In this document: piece by piece, positions 1 to 7,156 of the stretch | Numbering within the stretch: the first letter of the stretch is position 1 | Layout of the letters: every line of letters starts with the position of its first letter | From: Candidatus Nomurabacteria bacterium | GTDB taxonomy: Bacteria; Patescibacteriota; Minisyncoccia; Phycocordibacterales; SBAW01 | Reading direction: 5' to 3' | Assembly (NCBI GenBank): GCA_943356415.1 | Contig: CALREW010000002.1 | Coordinates: 88,868 to 128,324, forward strand | DNA: 39,457 bases | Notes under the pieces: generated by a model | Database searches by the model: none | The model's input: only the letters and a program-made list of their open reading frames with translations | Told to the model about the DNA's origin: nothing | Position numbers and translations under genes: made by a program

Positions 1-952
1 ACCCCCGGGTTATTTTGGGGGCGCGGCCCCGTAATCCCCCTCCGCCTCTTATCCCCCCCAAACCCCCCCCCCCCCCCCGATTTGCCGCCTTCGCTCGGGC
101 GACGAAACGCTTTACCGTGCTCGCGCGCAAAAGCCGATGATGCGGAAATACCCGGAACCCCAAGAAATTCACCCCGCTCCCCACGGGCTCAATCTGCGCT
201 TTTCTTGGATGCACCGTAAGACAAAGTCGCGTCGCGAGAAAATCCGTTATCCGCAGTTTCAGCTCATGCAAATACGGCTTGTCATCGTGCAGTAGAACAA
301 AATCGTCCATATACCGCGCGTACCGGCGCACATGCAAACCGTGCTTCACGTATTGGTCGAGCTCGTCGAGGTAGACATTGGCGAACAGTTGCGAAGTGAG
401 GTTGCCGATGGGAATTCCTTTACCCCGTGTCTCCTCGCTGCTTTCAATGACGATACGGCACAGCGCGAGCATGCGCTCGTCGCGGATTCTCCGAGAAAGG
501 AACGAGAGGAGTATGCCATGGTCGATGGAGGCGAAGTATCTGGAAATGTCCATCATAAGCGCATAGCGCGATACGCGCGCAAATCGCTCGAAGCGCGCGA
601 TACCGGCGTGCGTCCCCTTGCGTCGCCGACAAGCATAGCTGTCAAATATGAAACGCCGCTCGAAAATAGGTTCGAGAGCGGCGACCATCGCCTGATGCAC
701 GATGCGGTCCCGGAACGGCGCGGCCTGTATCTCGCGGCGTTTGGAATCCGACACGATGAATTTCCGGTATGGCCCGTGCGTATATGTGCCGCCGAGAAGG
801 AGTTCTCGCAATTCCAGCAGGTTCTTTTCCAGATTCCACCCGAAGCGTGCCACCTCTTCGCGCCCGCCCTTGCCGCGGCGAGCGCGCCGGTATGCGCCGA
901 TCAAGTTTTTGAGCGAAAACGCCTTTTCAAATGTGTCCGTGTGTACATTCAT
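1..952 (-). CDS. DGR reverse transcriptase (partial, runs off left edge)
   Basis: RNA-dependent DNA polymerase that copies the template repeat into mutagenised cDNA. The reverse strand is open from ATG at 952 (MNVHTDTFEKAF) to base 1, so the ORF track lacks it. Motifs in order: PFRDRIVHQA, DSYACRRRKGTHAG, DISRYFASIDH (motif A), IPIGNLTSQLFANVYLDE and the catalytic YMDDF at 302-313, then VNFLGFRVF. The GxxxSQ signature (GNLTSQ) in place of the usual retroviral or group II form is typical of DGR RTs. About the first 291 residues read cleanly. After AKAANR the frame enters a 16-base C run and becomes glycine-rich, which looks like a contig-end error or a frameshift. It is the last gene of the order target-avd-TR-RT, as in the Bordetella phage DGR. 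Confidence 0.93.
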   Translation of the reverse strand, partial: MNVHTDTFEKAFSLKNLIGAYRRARRGKGGREEVARFGWNLEKNLLELRELLLGGTYTHGPYRKFIVSDSKRREIQAAPFRDRIVHQAMVAALEPIFERRFIFDSYACRRRKGTHAGIARFERFARVSRYALMMDISRYFASIDHGILLSFLSRRIRDERMLALCRIVIESSEETRGKGIPIGNLTSQLFANVYLDELDQYVKHGLHVRRYARYMDDFVLLHDDKPYLHELKLRITDFLATRLCLTVHPRKAQIEPVGSGVNFLGFRVFPHHRLLRASTVKRFVARAKAANRGGGGGLGGIRGGGGLRGRAPKITRG

Positions 953-1142
953 GTAGTGATGCGGGGCCCACTCGCTCCGCCGCGAGCAATCTCCTTGCGG
1001 AGATTGGCAAGAAGCGGAGGTAGAGGCCCGATATTTTCCCGCTCGGCATTTCCGCCCGCGAGAAGGAGCGCGTCCGTGTGCTTCTGCGGCTCTGACGAAA
1101 CTCCGTGGAGTTTTTGTTCCGGCCGCGATATGTGCGAAGCGT

Positions 1143-1260
1143 ACCGGGAGCAGCGGAAGCCGATGTTCGTGTTCGAATTCGACGGGGCATTGTTGAGATT
1201 CAGCGTGAACGCGCCATCAGTCGCGCCATTGCTCCAATTGCCGCCGCGGATGAAGCCCGC
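1143..1260 (-). repeat. DGR template repeat (TR)
   Basis: A 118-bp segment matching 1747-1864 over its full length without gaps. On the minus (sense) strand it is rich in AAC/AAT codons (it would read GGNWSNGATDGAF...NLNNAPSNSNTN). About 17 of roughly 20 differences from the VR are at sense-strand adenines; the other three are at T. It lies between avd and the RT gene, outside any real coding sequence, as a DGR template should. Confidence 0.95.
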
Positions 1261-1310
1261 CGCCGTTTGTATGAGACGCACCCCTTCCCTCATTCGGATT
1301 GTTCGCATAC

Positions 1311-1649
1311 CTACCGGGTGTTCGACCGCATCCACCCGCCTAATAATTTCCCTACCTCGTTCACCCGCTCGGCGGCGAAGCCGTACTGCCGCACGGAGAG
1401 AAATTCGAGGTCTTTGGAAAGGCGCAAGAGTATGCGTAGCGTATCCAAGTCCACGCTCGCGCTCTTGAGGAGCGGCAACTTGTCGCGCTCGGCGTTCGCG
1501 CGGATGATGCCGCGCAGGATATCGAGCGCCGTGTTTTCTATCTGCTGACCGAGCACAAAGCGCTGCGCTTTGGGAAATTTGCGCACCGCCGGATATAGCC
1601 AGAGGATGAGCTGGTACGTCTTTTCGAAGATGGTAAGTTGTTCGAGCAT
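1311..1649 (-). CDS. avd: DGR accessory variability determinant (Avd)
   Basis: A 112-aa, mostly helical protein (MLEQLTIFEKTYQLILWLYP...). In DGRs, Avd forms a four-helix-bundle pentamer that binds the reverse transcriptase and TR RNA and is required for cDNA synthesis and retrohoming; the same fold is found in the 23S rRNA intervening-sequence (four-helix bundle) family. The motifs YPAVRKFPKAQRFVLGQQI and LRILLRLSKDLEFLSVRQYG are typical of the family. It sits between the VR-bearing target gene and the TR, the position expected for avd. No strong Shine-Dalgarno is visible, and it is probably co-transcribed with the target. Confidence 0.9.
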   Translation of the reverse strand: MLEQLTIFEKTYQLILWLYPAVRKFPKAQRFVLGQQIENTALDILRGIIRANAERDKLPLLKSASVDLDTLRILLRLSKDLEFLSVRQYGFAAERVNEVGKLLGGWMRSNTR

Positions 1650-1744
1650 AGAGCGGTTTTTCTTTTCTTTTTTTCATACTGCTTGCTTTTTCAAATTTTT
1701 TCGAAACCAGATTTTCAGAATACAGATACCAGATTGCTACAGCA

Positions 1745-4700
1745 TCACCGGGAGCAGCGGAAGCCGGCGCCCGCGTCCGAACCCGACGGGGCACTGCTGA
1801 GATTCAGCGCGAACGCGCCAACCGGCGCGCCAGGGCCCCAATCGCCGCCGCGGCCGAAGCCCGCGATAGTAGCAAAGCCGCCCCGGTACCATTGGTCGTT
1901 CGTCGTGCGCGTATTGCCGCAGATGCCGTCGCCAGAGGTGGAGCACGCTTGCCACCCGGCGGTCGCGCTATTGACTATTGGATAATCGTTGACCACGACC
2001 TGGTCAACCCACTCCCAGACGTTGCCGCCGAAGTCCCAGATGTACCCGCCGTTGGAGAGCTTGTACGTGCGGCGCTGCGAGCTCCATGTGCTCGTATCGC
2101 ACGTCTGTCCCGTACCATTGCACGGGTCGGTGTCGACGGCAGTCGCGAGCGCAGAGGCAGGAGCGTTGTCGGAGTGGCCGTCGGACATTTGGTTGGTACC
2201 CGCAACGCCGCCGTTCCAGTTCCACCCGACATTCTCCGCGTTGTGCGCGATGGCTTGCCACTCTTTCTCGGTAATAAGGTGCTTGCCCGCGCGAATGCAT
2301 TCCGCCCGCGCGCTGGTCTGCGTGATGGAAACCCACGGAGAGCCGCCCTGCACCGACACTTCGTTGTCCGCGGAGGATTGCGCTTCGTACTTGTCGACGC
2401 AGAATCCTTGCTGTCCGTCCGCGGGAGAGGCGGGCACCGGAATCATGCCCGTGGGACAGGTGGCGGGGCCGAACCCGTCCGCGTAGATGGTGCCCGCAAC
2501 GACCGCGTTGCCGTTCCCGGTGAAAGAAGACGGATAGCCCTGCACGGGAGTCGTGGGACATGCCCCGCCGTCGCAGAGGTAGAGGTTGGCATCAAGCGCG
2601 CGGAGGTTCTTGCCGGTTGCAGAAAGTTGGAGATCGCCCGAGGCGTCTACATAAAACTCCGCGTAGCGCGTCGCGTCGTATGAGATGCGCTGTTGAGCGT
2701 TCGCGGCAGTGTTAAAGACGGTGAATGTGCGGCCGGGCGTCGTCGTGCCGATGAAGACCGAGCCGGTCGTGTAGTAGATATTGCTCCCCGAGGTCGTCCA
2801 CTGGCTCGATGAGCCGCCGACGCACGTGCCGTTCACCGCAAAACATCCTGCGCTAAGATTGAAGCCGTTCGCGGCGGTCGAAGTGGCCGCCGTTCCCGTG
2901 AGGTTGAGGTAGGTGGAGGCGAGCGCCCCGCTAAATGTGGAGGTGGAGTTGGTGCCCGCGACGTTGAGAAAACCTTGGATAGTAGAGGTGCCGGTCGTGT
3001 TGCCTTGGATGGTAGAGGTCGCCGTGCCGCCGACGTACAGCGTGTTGAATACTGACGCGAGGGTCGAGGAGGAGTTGGCGAAGGTCTGGAGGCCGGTCCA
3101 TGCATTTGCGTTGGCGAGATTGAGCGTGAGCGTTCTGTTGGCGGAGAGGTCACCGCCGCCGGAGAGTCCGGTGCCTGCGGTGATGGTCGTTACCGGAGCG
3201 ACGTAATCGGTACCGGCGGATGCGGCGGTGAATGCGCTCGTGCCGTTGCCTTTGACGAGACCGGTGAGTGACGTTGCTCCCGTGCCGCCGTTCCCCACGG
3301 GAAGAATGCCAGTCACATCGCTTGCGAGATTGATGAGCGCCGTGGTGACTGCACCCGCGACGGCCTTGAGAAAGCCCGTAACATTCGAGAATGTGAACGA
3401 GTTGGACGCGACGAGCGCGGATGTGGATGCGGTGCCGGTGACGGCGAGATTGGTGGAAGTCGCATTCGTCGTCGTGCCGTTTGTCGCGGTGAAATTGCCG
3501 AGTGTCGTTGCGCCTGTAACACTTGCCGTTCCTGCGACGGAGAGATTGCCTGCGGAATCGAATGTTGAAGTGGCAGTGCCGCCGAAATATGCTTTTGTGA
3601 ACACGGACAATTGCGTGCTCGACGCGCCCGCGGAGAAAAGTTGAAGCGCCGTCCATGTGTTCGCAACGGAAAGTGATGCGCCACCGCCGCCTGTCACGCA
3701 TGTACCATTCACTGCAAAACATCCTGCGCTAAGATTGAAGCCGTTCGCGGCGGTCGAAGTGGCCGCCGTTCCCGTGAGGTTGAGGTAGGTGGCTTGCACC
3801 CCGGCGGCGAATGTCGATGTCGCAGTTGTGCTCGTTGCGGCGAGATACGGAATCGTGAGCGCGCCGGAGAGCGTGCCGCCGGTGAGCGCGAGATAATTAC
3901 TTGCGGTTATTCCGTCGGGAATATCCGCGTCGGTAAGCCCCGACACTCCACTGACTGTGATACTCGATAGCTTTGTGCCGAAAAGATTATCGATTTTATT
4001 TGAGAGAGCTATCGCGTTGAACACACCGCCGCTCGCGTAGCTCGTCGCAGGGGCGGGATACGTCGTGCCGTAAATCGTCTTGCTGAATGTGTTTGAGAGC
4101 GCGTTGAGTTGGTTCGCAAGCTCCGCTTGCGTTACATATCCGCTACTCAGCGGGAGAGCGGTTTGCACCGTGCGCTCAATCACCGGCTGGGTGATGTAGT
4201 TGTTGACGACGGTTGCTTGCCCTGAGCTTGCCTGCGGTGAGCTTGTCGAACCCGTCGAAGTCGTCACGCTACTCGTCGCGCTTACAATCTGCGGGGATTG
4301 CGCTGGCTCAGCAAATGCGAGTGCCGCAGGCGCCGACTGCGCGGAATCCGCGTTTCTGGAGAATAGAACGGTATTACCCGGAATAGCGTTTGCTATCGAA
4401 AGCAGTGATGCCGCGAGCGTGTCGGCTACCCGCGACCACAGCGAGTGAAAATATTCCGAAGCCGAACTCGCGCCTTGCTCGGACGCTCCCGCACCGGCGG
4501 AAAAAGCGGCCGCGGCAGTTTGCTGTGTCTGACGGGCGACGTGTGATGGCGCTGTTTGGGTACCATCCAAAGTACCGCGTACAAGCGCCTGCGCGCCCTG
4601 CACAGAGGTCTGCGTGAACGCTTGAATGCCGTTCGGAACATCAAAATGCGCCGCGAGCGCTACGGACGCCGAGAGAAAAACGAGGCCGGTTGCGAGAGAG

Positions 4701-4855
4701 AGAGAGAGAGAGAGTACTCCGCGCTTCGCGCGGAGACGGGCAAACTGGTGCGCTTTTTGCAGGCGTGATGTCACGAAAAACTCCCGGTCGAGTTGGGTGT
4801 CCGACATGCCCCCACACCAATCTTCGTTTTGAAATTCTTGTTGATCTTCGTTCAT
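1745..4855 (-). CDS. DGR target: anchored surface stalk protein with FGE-sulfatase/CLec domain
   Basis: A 1036-aa protein if started at MNEDQQEFQNEDW (ATG 4855); the track's 5233 start adds arginine/proline-rich residues that look non-coding. Layout: about 45 cytoplasmic residues, one membrane helix (LATGLVFLSASVALAA), an Ala/Thr/Ser/Gly-rich stalk with repeated modules (YLNLTGTAATSTAANG twice), and a C-terminal FGE-sulfatase/SUMF-type domain (GFCVDKYEA, GGNVWEWV, YRGG, RGGDW, GFRCSR). The DGR rewrites the last 38 residues. The architecture implies an N-in membrane anchor presenting a hypervariable ligand-binding tip outside the cell, probably for contact with a host cell or surface; that role is inference. 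The catalytic Cys pair of true FGE is not evident, so binding rather than enzymatic activity is likely. Confidence 0.9.
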   Translation of the reverse strand: MNEDQQEFQNEDWCGGMSDTQLDREFFVTSRLQKAHQFARLRAKRGVLSLSLSLATGLVFLSASVALAAHFDVPNGIQAFTQTSVQGAQALVRGTLDGTQTAPSHVARQTQQTAAAAFSAGAGASEQGASSASEYFHSLWSRVADTLAASLLSIANAIPGNTVLFSRNADSAQSAPAALAFAEPAQSPQIVSATSSVTTSTGSTSSPQASSGQATVVNNYITQPVIERTVQTALPLSSGYVTQAELANQLNALSNTFSKTIYGTTYPAPATSYASGGVFNAIALSNKIDNLFGTKLSSITVSGVSGLTDADIPDGITASNYLALTGGTLSGALTIPYLAATSTTATSTFAAGVQATYLNLTGTAATSTAANGFNLSAGCFAVNGTCVTGGGGASLSVANTWTALQLFSAGASSTQLSVFTKAYFGGTATSTFDSAGNLSVAGTASVTGATTLGNFTATNGTTTNATSTNLAVTGTASTSALVASNSFTFSNVTGFLKAVAGAVTTALINLASDVTGILPVGNGGTGATSLTGLVKGNGTSAFTAASAGTDYVAPVTTITAGTGLSGGGDLSANRTLTLNLANANAWTGLQTFANSSSTLASVFNTLYVGGTATSTIQGNTTGTSTIQGFLNVAGTNSTSTFSGALASTYLNLTGTAATSTAANGFNLSAGCFAVNGTCVGGSSSQWTTSGSNIYYTTGSVFIGTTTPGRTFTVFNTAANAQQRISYDATRYAEFYVDASGDLQLSATGKNLRALDANLYLCDGGACPTTPVQGYPSSFTGNGNAVVAGTIYADGFGPATCPTGMIPVPASPADGQQGFCVDKYEAQSSADNEVSVQGGSPWVSITQTSARAECIRAGKHLITEKEWQAIAHNAENVGWNWNGGVAGTNQMSDGHSDNAPASALATAVDTDPCNGTGQTCDTSTWSSQRRTYKLSNGGYIWDFGGNVWEWVDQVVVNDYPIVNSATAGWQACSTSGDGICGNTRTTNDQWYRGGFATIAGFGRGGDWGPGAPVGAFALNLSSAPSGSDAGAGFRCSR
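1747..1864 (-). repeat. DGR variable repeat (VR)
   Basis: A 118-bp counterpart of the TR that forms the last 38 codons of the target gene and ends within its TGA stop. The sense end (GGCTTCCGCTGCTCCCGG) is invariant between VR and TR and GC-rich, as expected of the initiation-of-mutagenic-homing region. Variable codons include AAT to CCT, AAC to GAC and ATC to GGC. The encoded segment begins GFGRGGDWGPGAPVG and ends GFRCSR, the ligand-face part of a C-type-lectin/FGE fold. Confidence 0.94.
2838..2916. repeat. 79-bp direct repeat in target stalk, copy A
   Basis: Identical over 79 bp to 3714-3792. It encodes a stalk module (YLNLTGTAATSTAANGF plus the following Cys-containing segment). Confidence 0.9.
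3714..3792. repeat. 79-bp direct repeat in target stalk, copy B
   Basis: Second exact copy of the 79-bp stalk module. Recombination between the copies would delete or duplicate about 876 bp, which is 292 codons, and keep the frame. Confidence 0.9.
4694..4714. repeat. (GA)10.5 dinucleotide microsatellite inside the target gene
   Basis: An uninterrupted 21-nt GA run. On the coding strand it is a CT run giving the LSLSLSL stretch at the start of the membrane helix. A slip by one unit would shift the frame early in the gene. Confidence 0.85.
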
Positions 4856-4899
4856 AGCAAAAAAATACCGATGTCCCACGATTGGTGTGGGGGCATGTC
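4803..4899. repeat. 20-bp perfect inverted repeat around the target start codon
   Basis: The arms at 4803-4822 and 4880-4899 are exact reverse complements (gacatgcccccacaccaatc). The 57-bp interval contains the proposed ATG at 4855-4853. The arm nearer the gene also contains an in-frame ATG (MSDTQLDREFF). It could be an mRNA hairpin that controls initiation, or an invertible or protein-binding site. Confidence 0.8.
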
Positions 4900-5019
4900 C
4901 ATATTGTCGCACAAAACCGTGGGGGGGTAGCGGCGAGTGTAAATCGGTGTGAATAGCGCGCCCCGCCGCCCATTCAATTTTCAAAAACCCCCGCGAAATG
5001 GATGAGGATGGAGGAGCGT

Positions 5020-5265
5020 GCGGCGGGACGGGGGTGAGAAAGCGCGGGGCGCTTTCGCAAGGCCGCAGGGCGACGGCCCGAGCCGGGACCGCGCAAAATC
5101 GCAACAGCGATTTATGCGTGGTGGGTCGCGGAATTCGCCAGCAGGCGAATATCCGTGACGAGGACGCGCGTACTCGCGCGTCCGAGTGAATCACCGCAGG
5201 GTCGAATCGTACAATCCGATACAAAGCCACCACGCGCGCGGAGCGCGCGAGTCAGTCGGAGTGCT
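5020..5265. other. Non-coding hairpin array between the DGR and recombinase 1
   Basis: No convincing gene; the 5' extension of the target ORF runs through it by chance. It is packed with perfect short hairpins: stems at 5038-5045/5049-5056, 5096-5102/5107-5113 (loop AACA), 5133-5139/5144-5150 (loop AGCA) and 5162-5170/5175-5183 (loop TACT), plus a GC-rich stem near 5232-5250. Two of them share an architecture: a 4-bp outer stem, one bulged A, a 7-bp inner stem and a tetraloop. This suggests a structured RNA or folded single-stranded DNA. Confidence 0.6.
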
Positions 5266-5266
5266 G

Positions 5267-5284
5267 GCTAAAATAGGTTCTAGC
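5267..5284 (+). promoter_or_regulatory. Shared element-boundary motif, copy 1
   Basis: gctaaaataggttctagc, identical to 16594-16611 and (inverted) 7881-7898. It lies between the hairpin array and the left inverted repeat of recombinase element 1 and points toward the recombinase. TAAAAT could serve as a -10 box. It is either a recombination core or an outward promoter. Confidence 0.6.
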
Positions 5285-5299
5285 GTGTTTTAATAGAGA

Positions 5300-5445
5300 C
5301 TCAAGAATCAAACTCAACGGTTTTTCAGAGGCCGAAATGCGCGCGGCGCAAAGCGCCGCGTAGGGGGGAATGGAATTTCCGCGTGCTTCGCGCGCGAGTA
5401 GGAGGTTCAGAAAATACCAAATCCGAAAACTCTTTGGAGGGGAAA
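5300..5445 (+). repeat. Recombinase element 1, left inverted repeat
   Basis: Reverse complement of the region ending at 7085. About 80 bp from ctcaagaatcaaactc inward are essentially perfect, followed by a diverged stretch to about 5445. Because the right copy overlaps the 3' end of the recombinase frame, this left copy is an inverted duplicate of the recombinase C-terminal coding region. Confidence 0.85.
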
Positions 5446-5579
5446 TGCAAATGCAGAAATCCATAAATACATAGTGGAGTGCTTACCCCGCCCACCCAGC
5501 GCGCACGAGATTGTCCATCCCTCGCCGTTTTTGGGGAACATTGTAAACGGCGGGGATGGCTCCCCAAAATGCAATGCGG

Positions 5580-5585
5580 TATGAT
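5580..5585 (+). promoter_or_regulatory. -10 box of recombinase 1
   Basis: TATGAT lies 9 nt before the ATG at 5595, so the mRNA is probably leaderless or nearly so. Just upstream, two overlapping inverted repeats (ttttgggga/tccccaaaa and cgccgttt/aaacggcg) could be an operator. Confidence 0.5.
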
Positions 5586-5594
5586 ATTTGAGAT

Positions 5595-7145
5595 ATGCGA
5601 TATTTTCTTTACGCAAGAAAATCTACCGATGTTGAGGACAAACAAGTTTTATCTATTGAGGCGCAACTTGCCGAACTTCGCGCGCTCGCGAAGCGCGACG
5701 GGCTAGAAATCGCCGAGGAGTTTGTCGAAAAGAAATCCGCGAAGATTCCTGGTCGCGCAATATTCAACGATATGATGTCGCGCATTGAGCGCGGCGAGGC
5801 GCAAGGAATAATTTGTTGGAAAATTGACCGCCTCGCCCGCAACCCCGTGGACGGTGGACAAGTACAGTGGCTTTTGCAACAGGGTGTCATTCGCCATATC
5901 CAAACACACGACCGCTCGCACTATCCGAACGACAATGTGCTGATGATGTCCGTTGAACTGGGAATGGCGAATGAGTATGTGCGCCAGCTGAGCGCGAATA
6001 CCGCGCGAGGGTTGCGGCAAAAAGCGCGGCAAGGAATATATCCAGGGCTTGCGCCATTCGGATATTTGAACGACTCGCGCACCAAAACTATCCGCGTCCA
6101 CAAAAAGAATGCCGCGCTTTTGCGCGAGATGTTTGAACGCTATGCGAGCGGAAGCGCGACGCTGGATGGTTTGGCGGATTTTCTTGAAAGCGCGGGCGTG
6201 ATGTCCAAGGGAAATCGTCGCGTTCACATCTCGCGCATTTCGTTCATTTTGCAAAATCCATTTTATTATGGCCATTTCCGCTACGCGGGCGAGTTGTACG
6301 ACGGCAATCATTCGCCGCTCATTTCAAAATCTTTGTACGACAAAGCAAACGTGGTTTTGCGTGGTCGTGGCCGGACGCTCGCTGTCAAAACCGAACCCGC
6401 GCCGCTGTGCGGCCTCCTGCGGTGCGGTTTTTGCGGCATGGCTATCACGGCCGAAGTGAAAGAGAAGCACCAAAAGAACGGCAATGTCCACCATTACACT
6501 TACTATCGCTGTACGCGCAAAAACAAAGCCGTGAAATGCAAAGAAGCGCCGATGCGAAGCGAATTATTGAATTCGCAACTCTCGGCGCTTCTTGGCGAGT
6601 ACGCCATGCCGCAAGAATGGGTATCGCTCTTGTCGGCGATGCTCGATAGAGAAGCAGCTAGCGCTTCCAAAACGGCGGCGGAGGCCGTTCAAGGACTGCG
6701 GGACAAAGTTTTTGACATTTCTAACAAATTGGAACGTCTTACAGACTTATACGTTGCCGAGGACTTGGAGCGCGAGGAGTATCTTTCGCGCCGTCGTGCG
6801 CTCATGAGCGAGCGCCGGACGATTGAGGAGCAAATCGTCCGTCTTGAACGCGCCCCCGCCGCGTGGGTTGAACCTGTCAGAAACTGGATACAAGACGCTT
6901 CGCGTCTTGGTGAAATGGCAAAATCGGAAGACATCCCCTCCAAAAAATCCCCCCTCCAAAAAGTTTTCGGATTGAACCTCAGAATCCACGCGCGCGAAGC
7001 GCGCGGAAACCCCATTCCCCCCTACGCGGCGCTTTGCGCCGCGCGCATTTCGGCCTCTGAAAAACCGTTGAGTTTGATTCTTGAGCCAGAGGCCGGAATC
7101 GAACCGGCGACCTCTCCCTTACGAAGGGAATGCTCTACCAACTGA
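5595..7145 (+). CDS. Serine recombinase (element 1)
   Basis: A 516-aa large serine recombinase expected to integrate or excise its element through a 5'-phosphoserine intermediate. The N-terminal resolvase domain has the catalytic YARKSTD (Ser10) and a later WKIDRLARNP. The recombinase domain follows (GLAPFGYLND to about 270), then a zinc ribbon (LRCGFCGMAI ... YRCTRKNKAVKC), a coiled coil (about 360-430) and the conserved tail SPLQKVFGLNL. The last roughly 65 codons run through the right inverted repeat and into the antisense strand of tRNA-Thr, giving the telltale EAGIEPATSPLRRECSTN and a stop inside the tRNA. Recombinase 2 (17140-18693) is a clear homologue with the same arrangement. No SD; probably leaderless. 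Confidence 0.93.
   Translation: MRYFLYARKSTDVEDKQVLSIEAQLAELRALAKRDGLEIAEEFVEKKSAKIPGRAIFNDMMSRIERGEAQGIICWKIDRLARNPVDGGQVQWLLQQGVIRHIQTHDRSHYPNDNVLMMSVELGMANEYVRQLSANTARGLRQKARQGIYPGLAPFGYLNDSRTKTIRVHKKNAALLREMFERYASGSATLDGLADFLESAGVMSKGNRRVHISRISFILQNPFYYGHFRYAGELYDGNHSPLISKSLYDKANVVLRGRGRTLAVKTEPAPLCGLLRCGFCGMAITAEVKEKHQKNGNVHHYTYYRCTRKNKAVKCKEAPMRSELLNSQLSALLGEYAMPQEWVSLLSAMLDREAASASKTAAEAVQGLRDKVFDISNKLERLTDLYVAEDLEREEYLSRRRALMSERRTIEEQIVRLERAPAAWVEPVRNWIQDASRLGEMAKSEDIPSKKSPLQKVFGLNLRIHAREARGNPIPPYAALCAARISASEKPLSLILEPEAGIEPATSPLRRECSTN
6934..7085 (-). repeat. Recombinase element 1, right inverted repeat
   Basis: Partner of 5300-5445. Its outer end (gattcttgag) meets the 3' end of tRNA-Thr(CGU). 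It overlaps the recombinase 3' coding region. Confidence 0.85.
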
Positions 7146-7156
7146 GCTACTCTGGC
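7084..7156 (-). tRNA. tRNA-Thr(CGU)
   Basis: Reverse-strand cloverleaf: acceptor GCCAGAG/CTCTGGC, D arm GCTC..GAGC, anticodon stem-loop TTCCC-TTCGTAA-GGGAG (anticodon CGT), T arm GCCGG-TTCGATT-CCGGC, discriminator T, no encoded CCA. It is the attachment neighbour of recombinase element 1, and its antisense strand supplies that ORF's stop codon. Confidence 0.95.

Noticed and set aside
332-1468. 378-aa plus-strand ORF
   Set aside because: It is antisense to the RT, TR and avd; its translation has no recognisable domain, while the opposite strand shows all RT motifs.
949-1794. 281-aa minus-strand ORF containing the TR in frame
   Set aside because: It crosses avd and the TR in a different frame from avd. 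Only its TR part looks like protein because it mirrors the VR; it is not a second target gene.
1892-2683. 263-aa plus-strand ORF
   Set aside because: Shadow of the target's FGE-sulfatase domain on the other strand; no start signal or domain.
4856-5233. N-terminal extension of the DGR target in the ORF track
   Set aside because: The residues are Arg/Pro-rich and derive from the hairpin array and the upstream inverted-repeat arm; MNEDQQ directly before a membrane anchor is a more natural start.
5020-5265. CRISPR array
   Set aside because: The stems differ in sequence, spacing is irregular and no conserved direct repeat is present; no cas genes anywhere.
7085-7145. GIEPATS-type recombinase C-terminus as a real domain
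   Set aside because: It is the antisense translation of the tRNA-Thr T arm and anticodon region, a well-known annotation artefact; the same occurs at 18633-18693.
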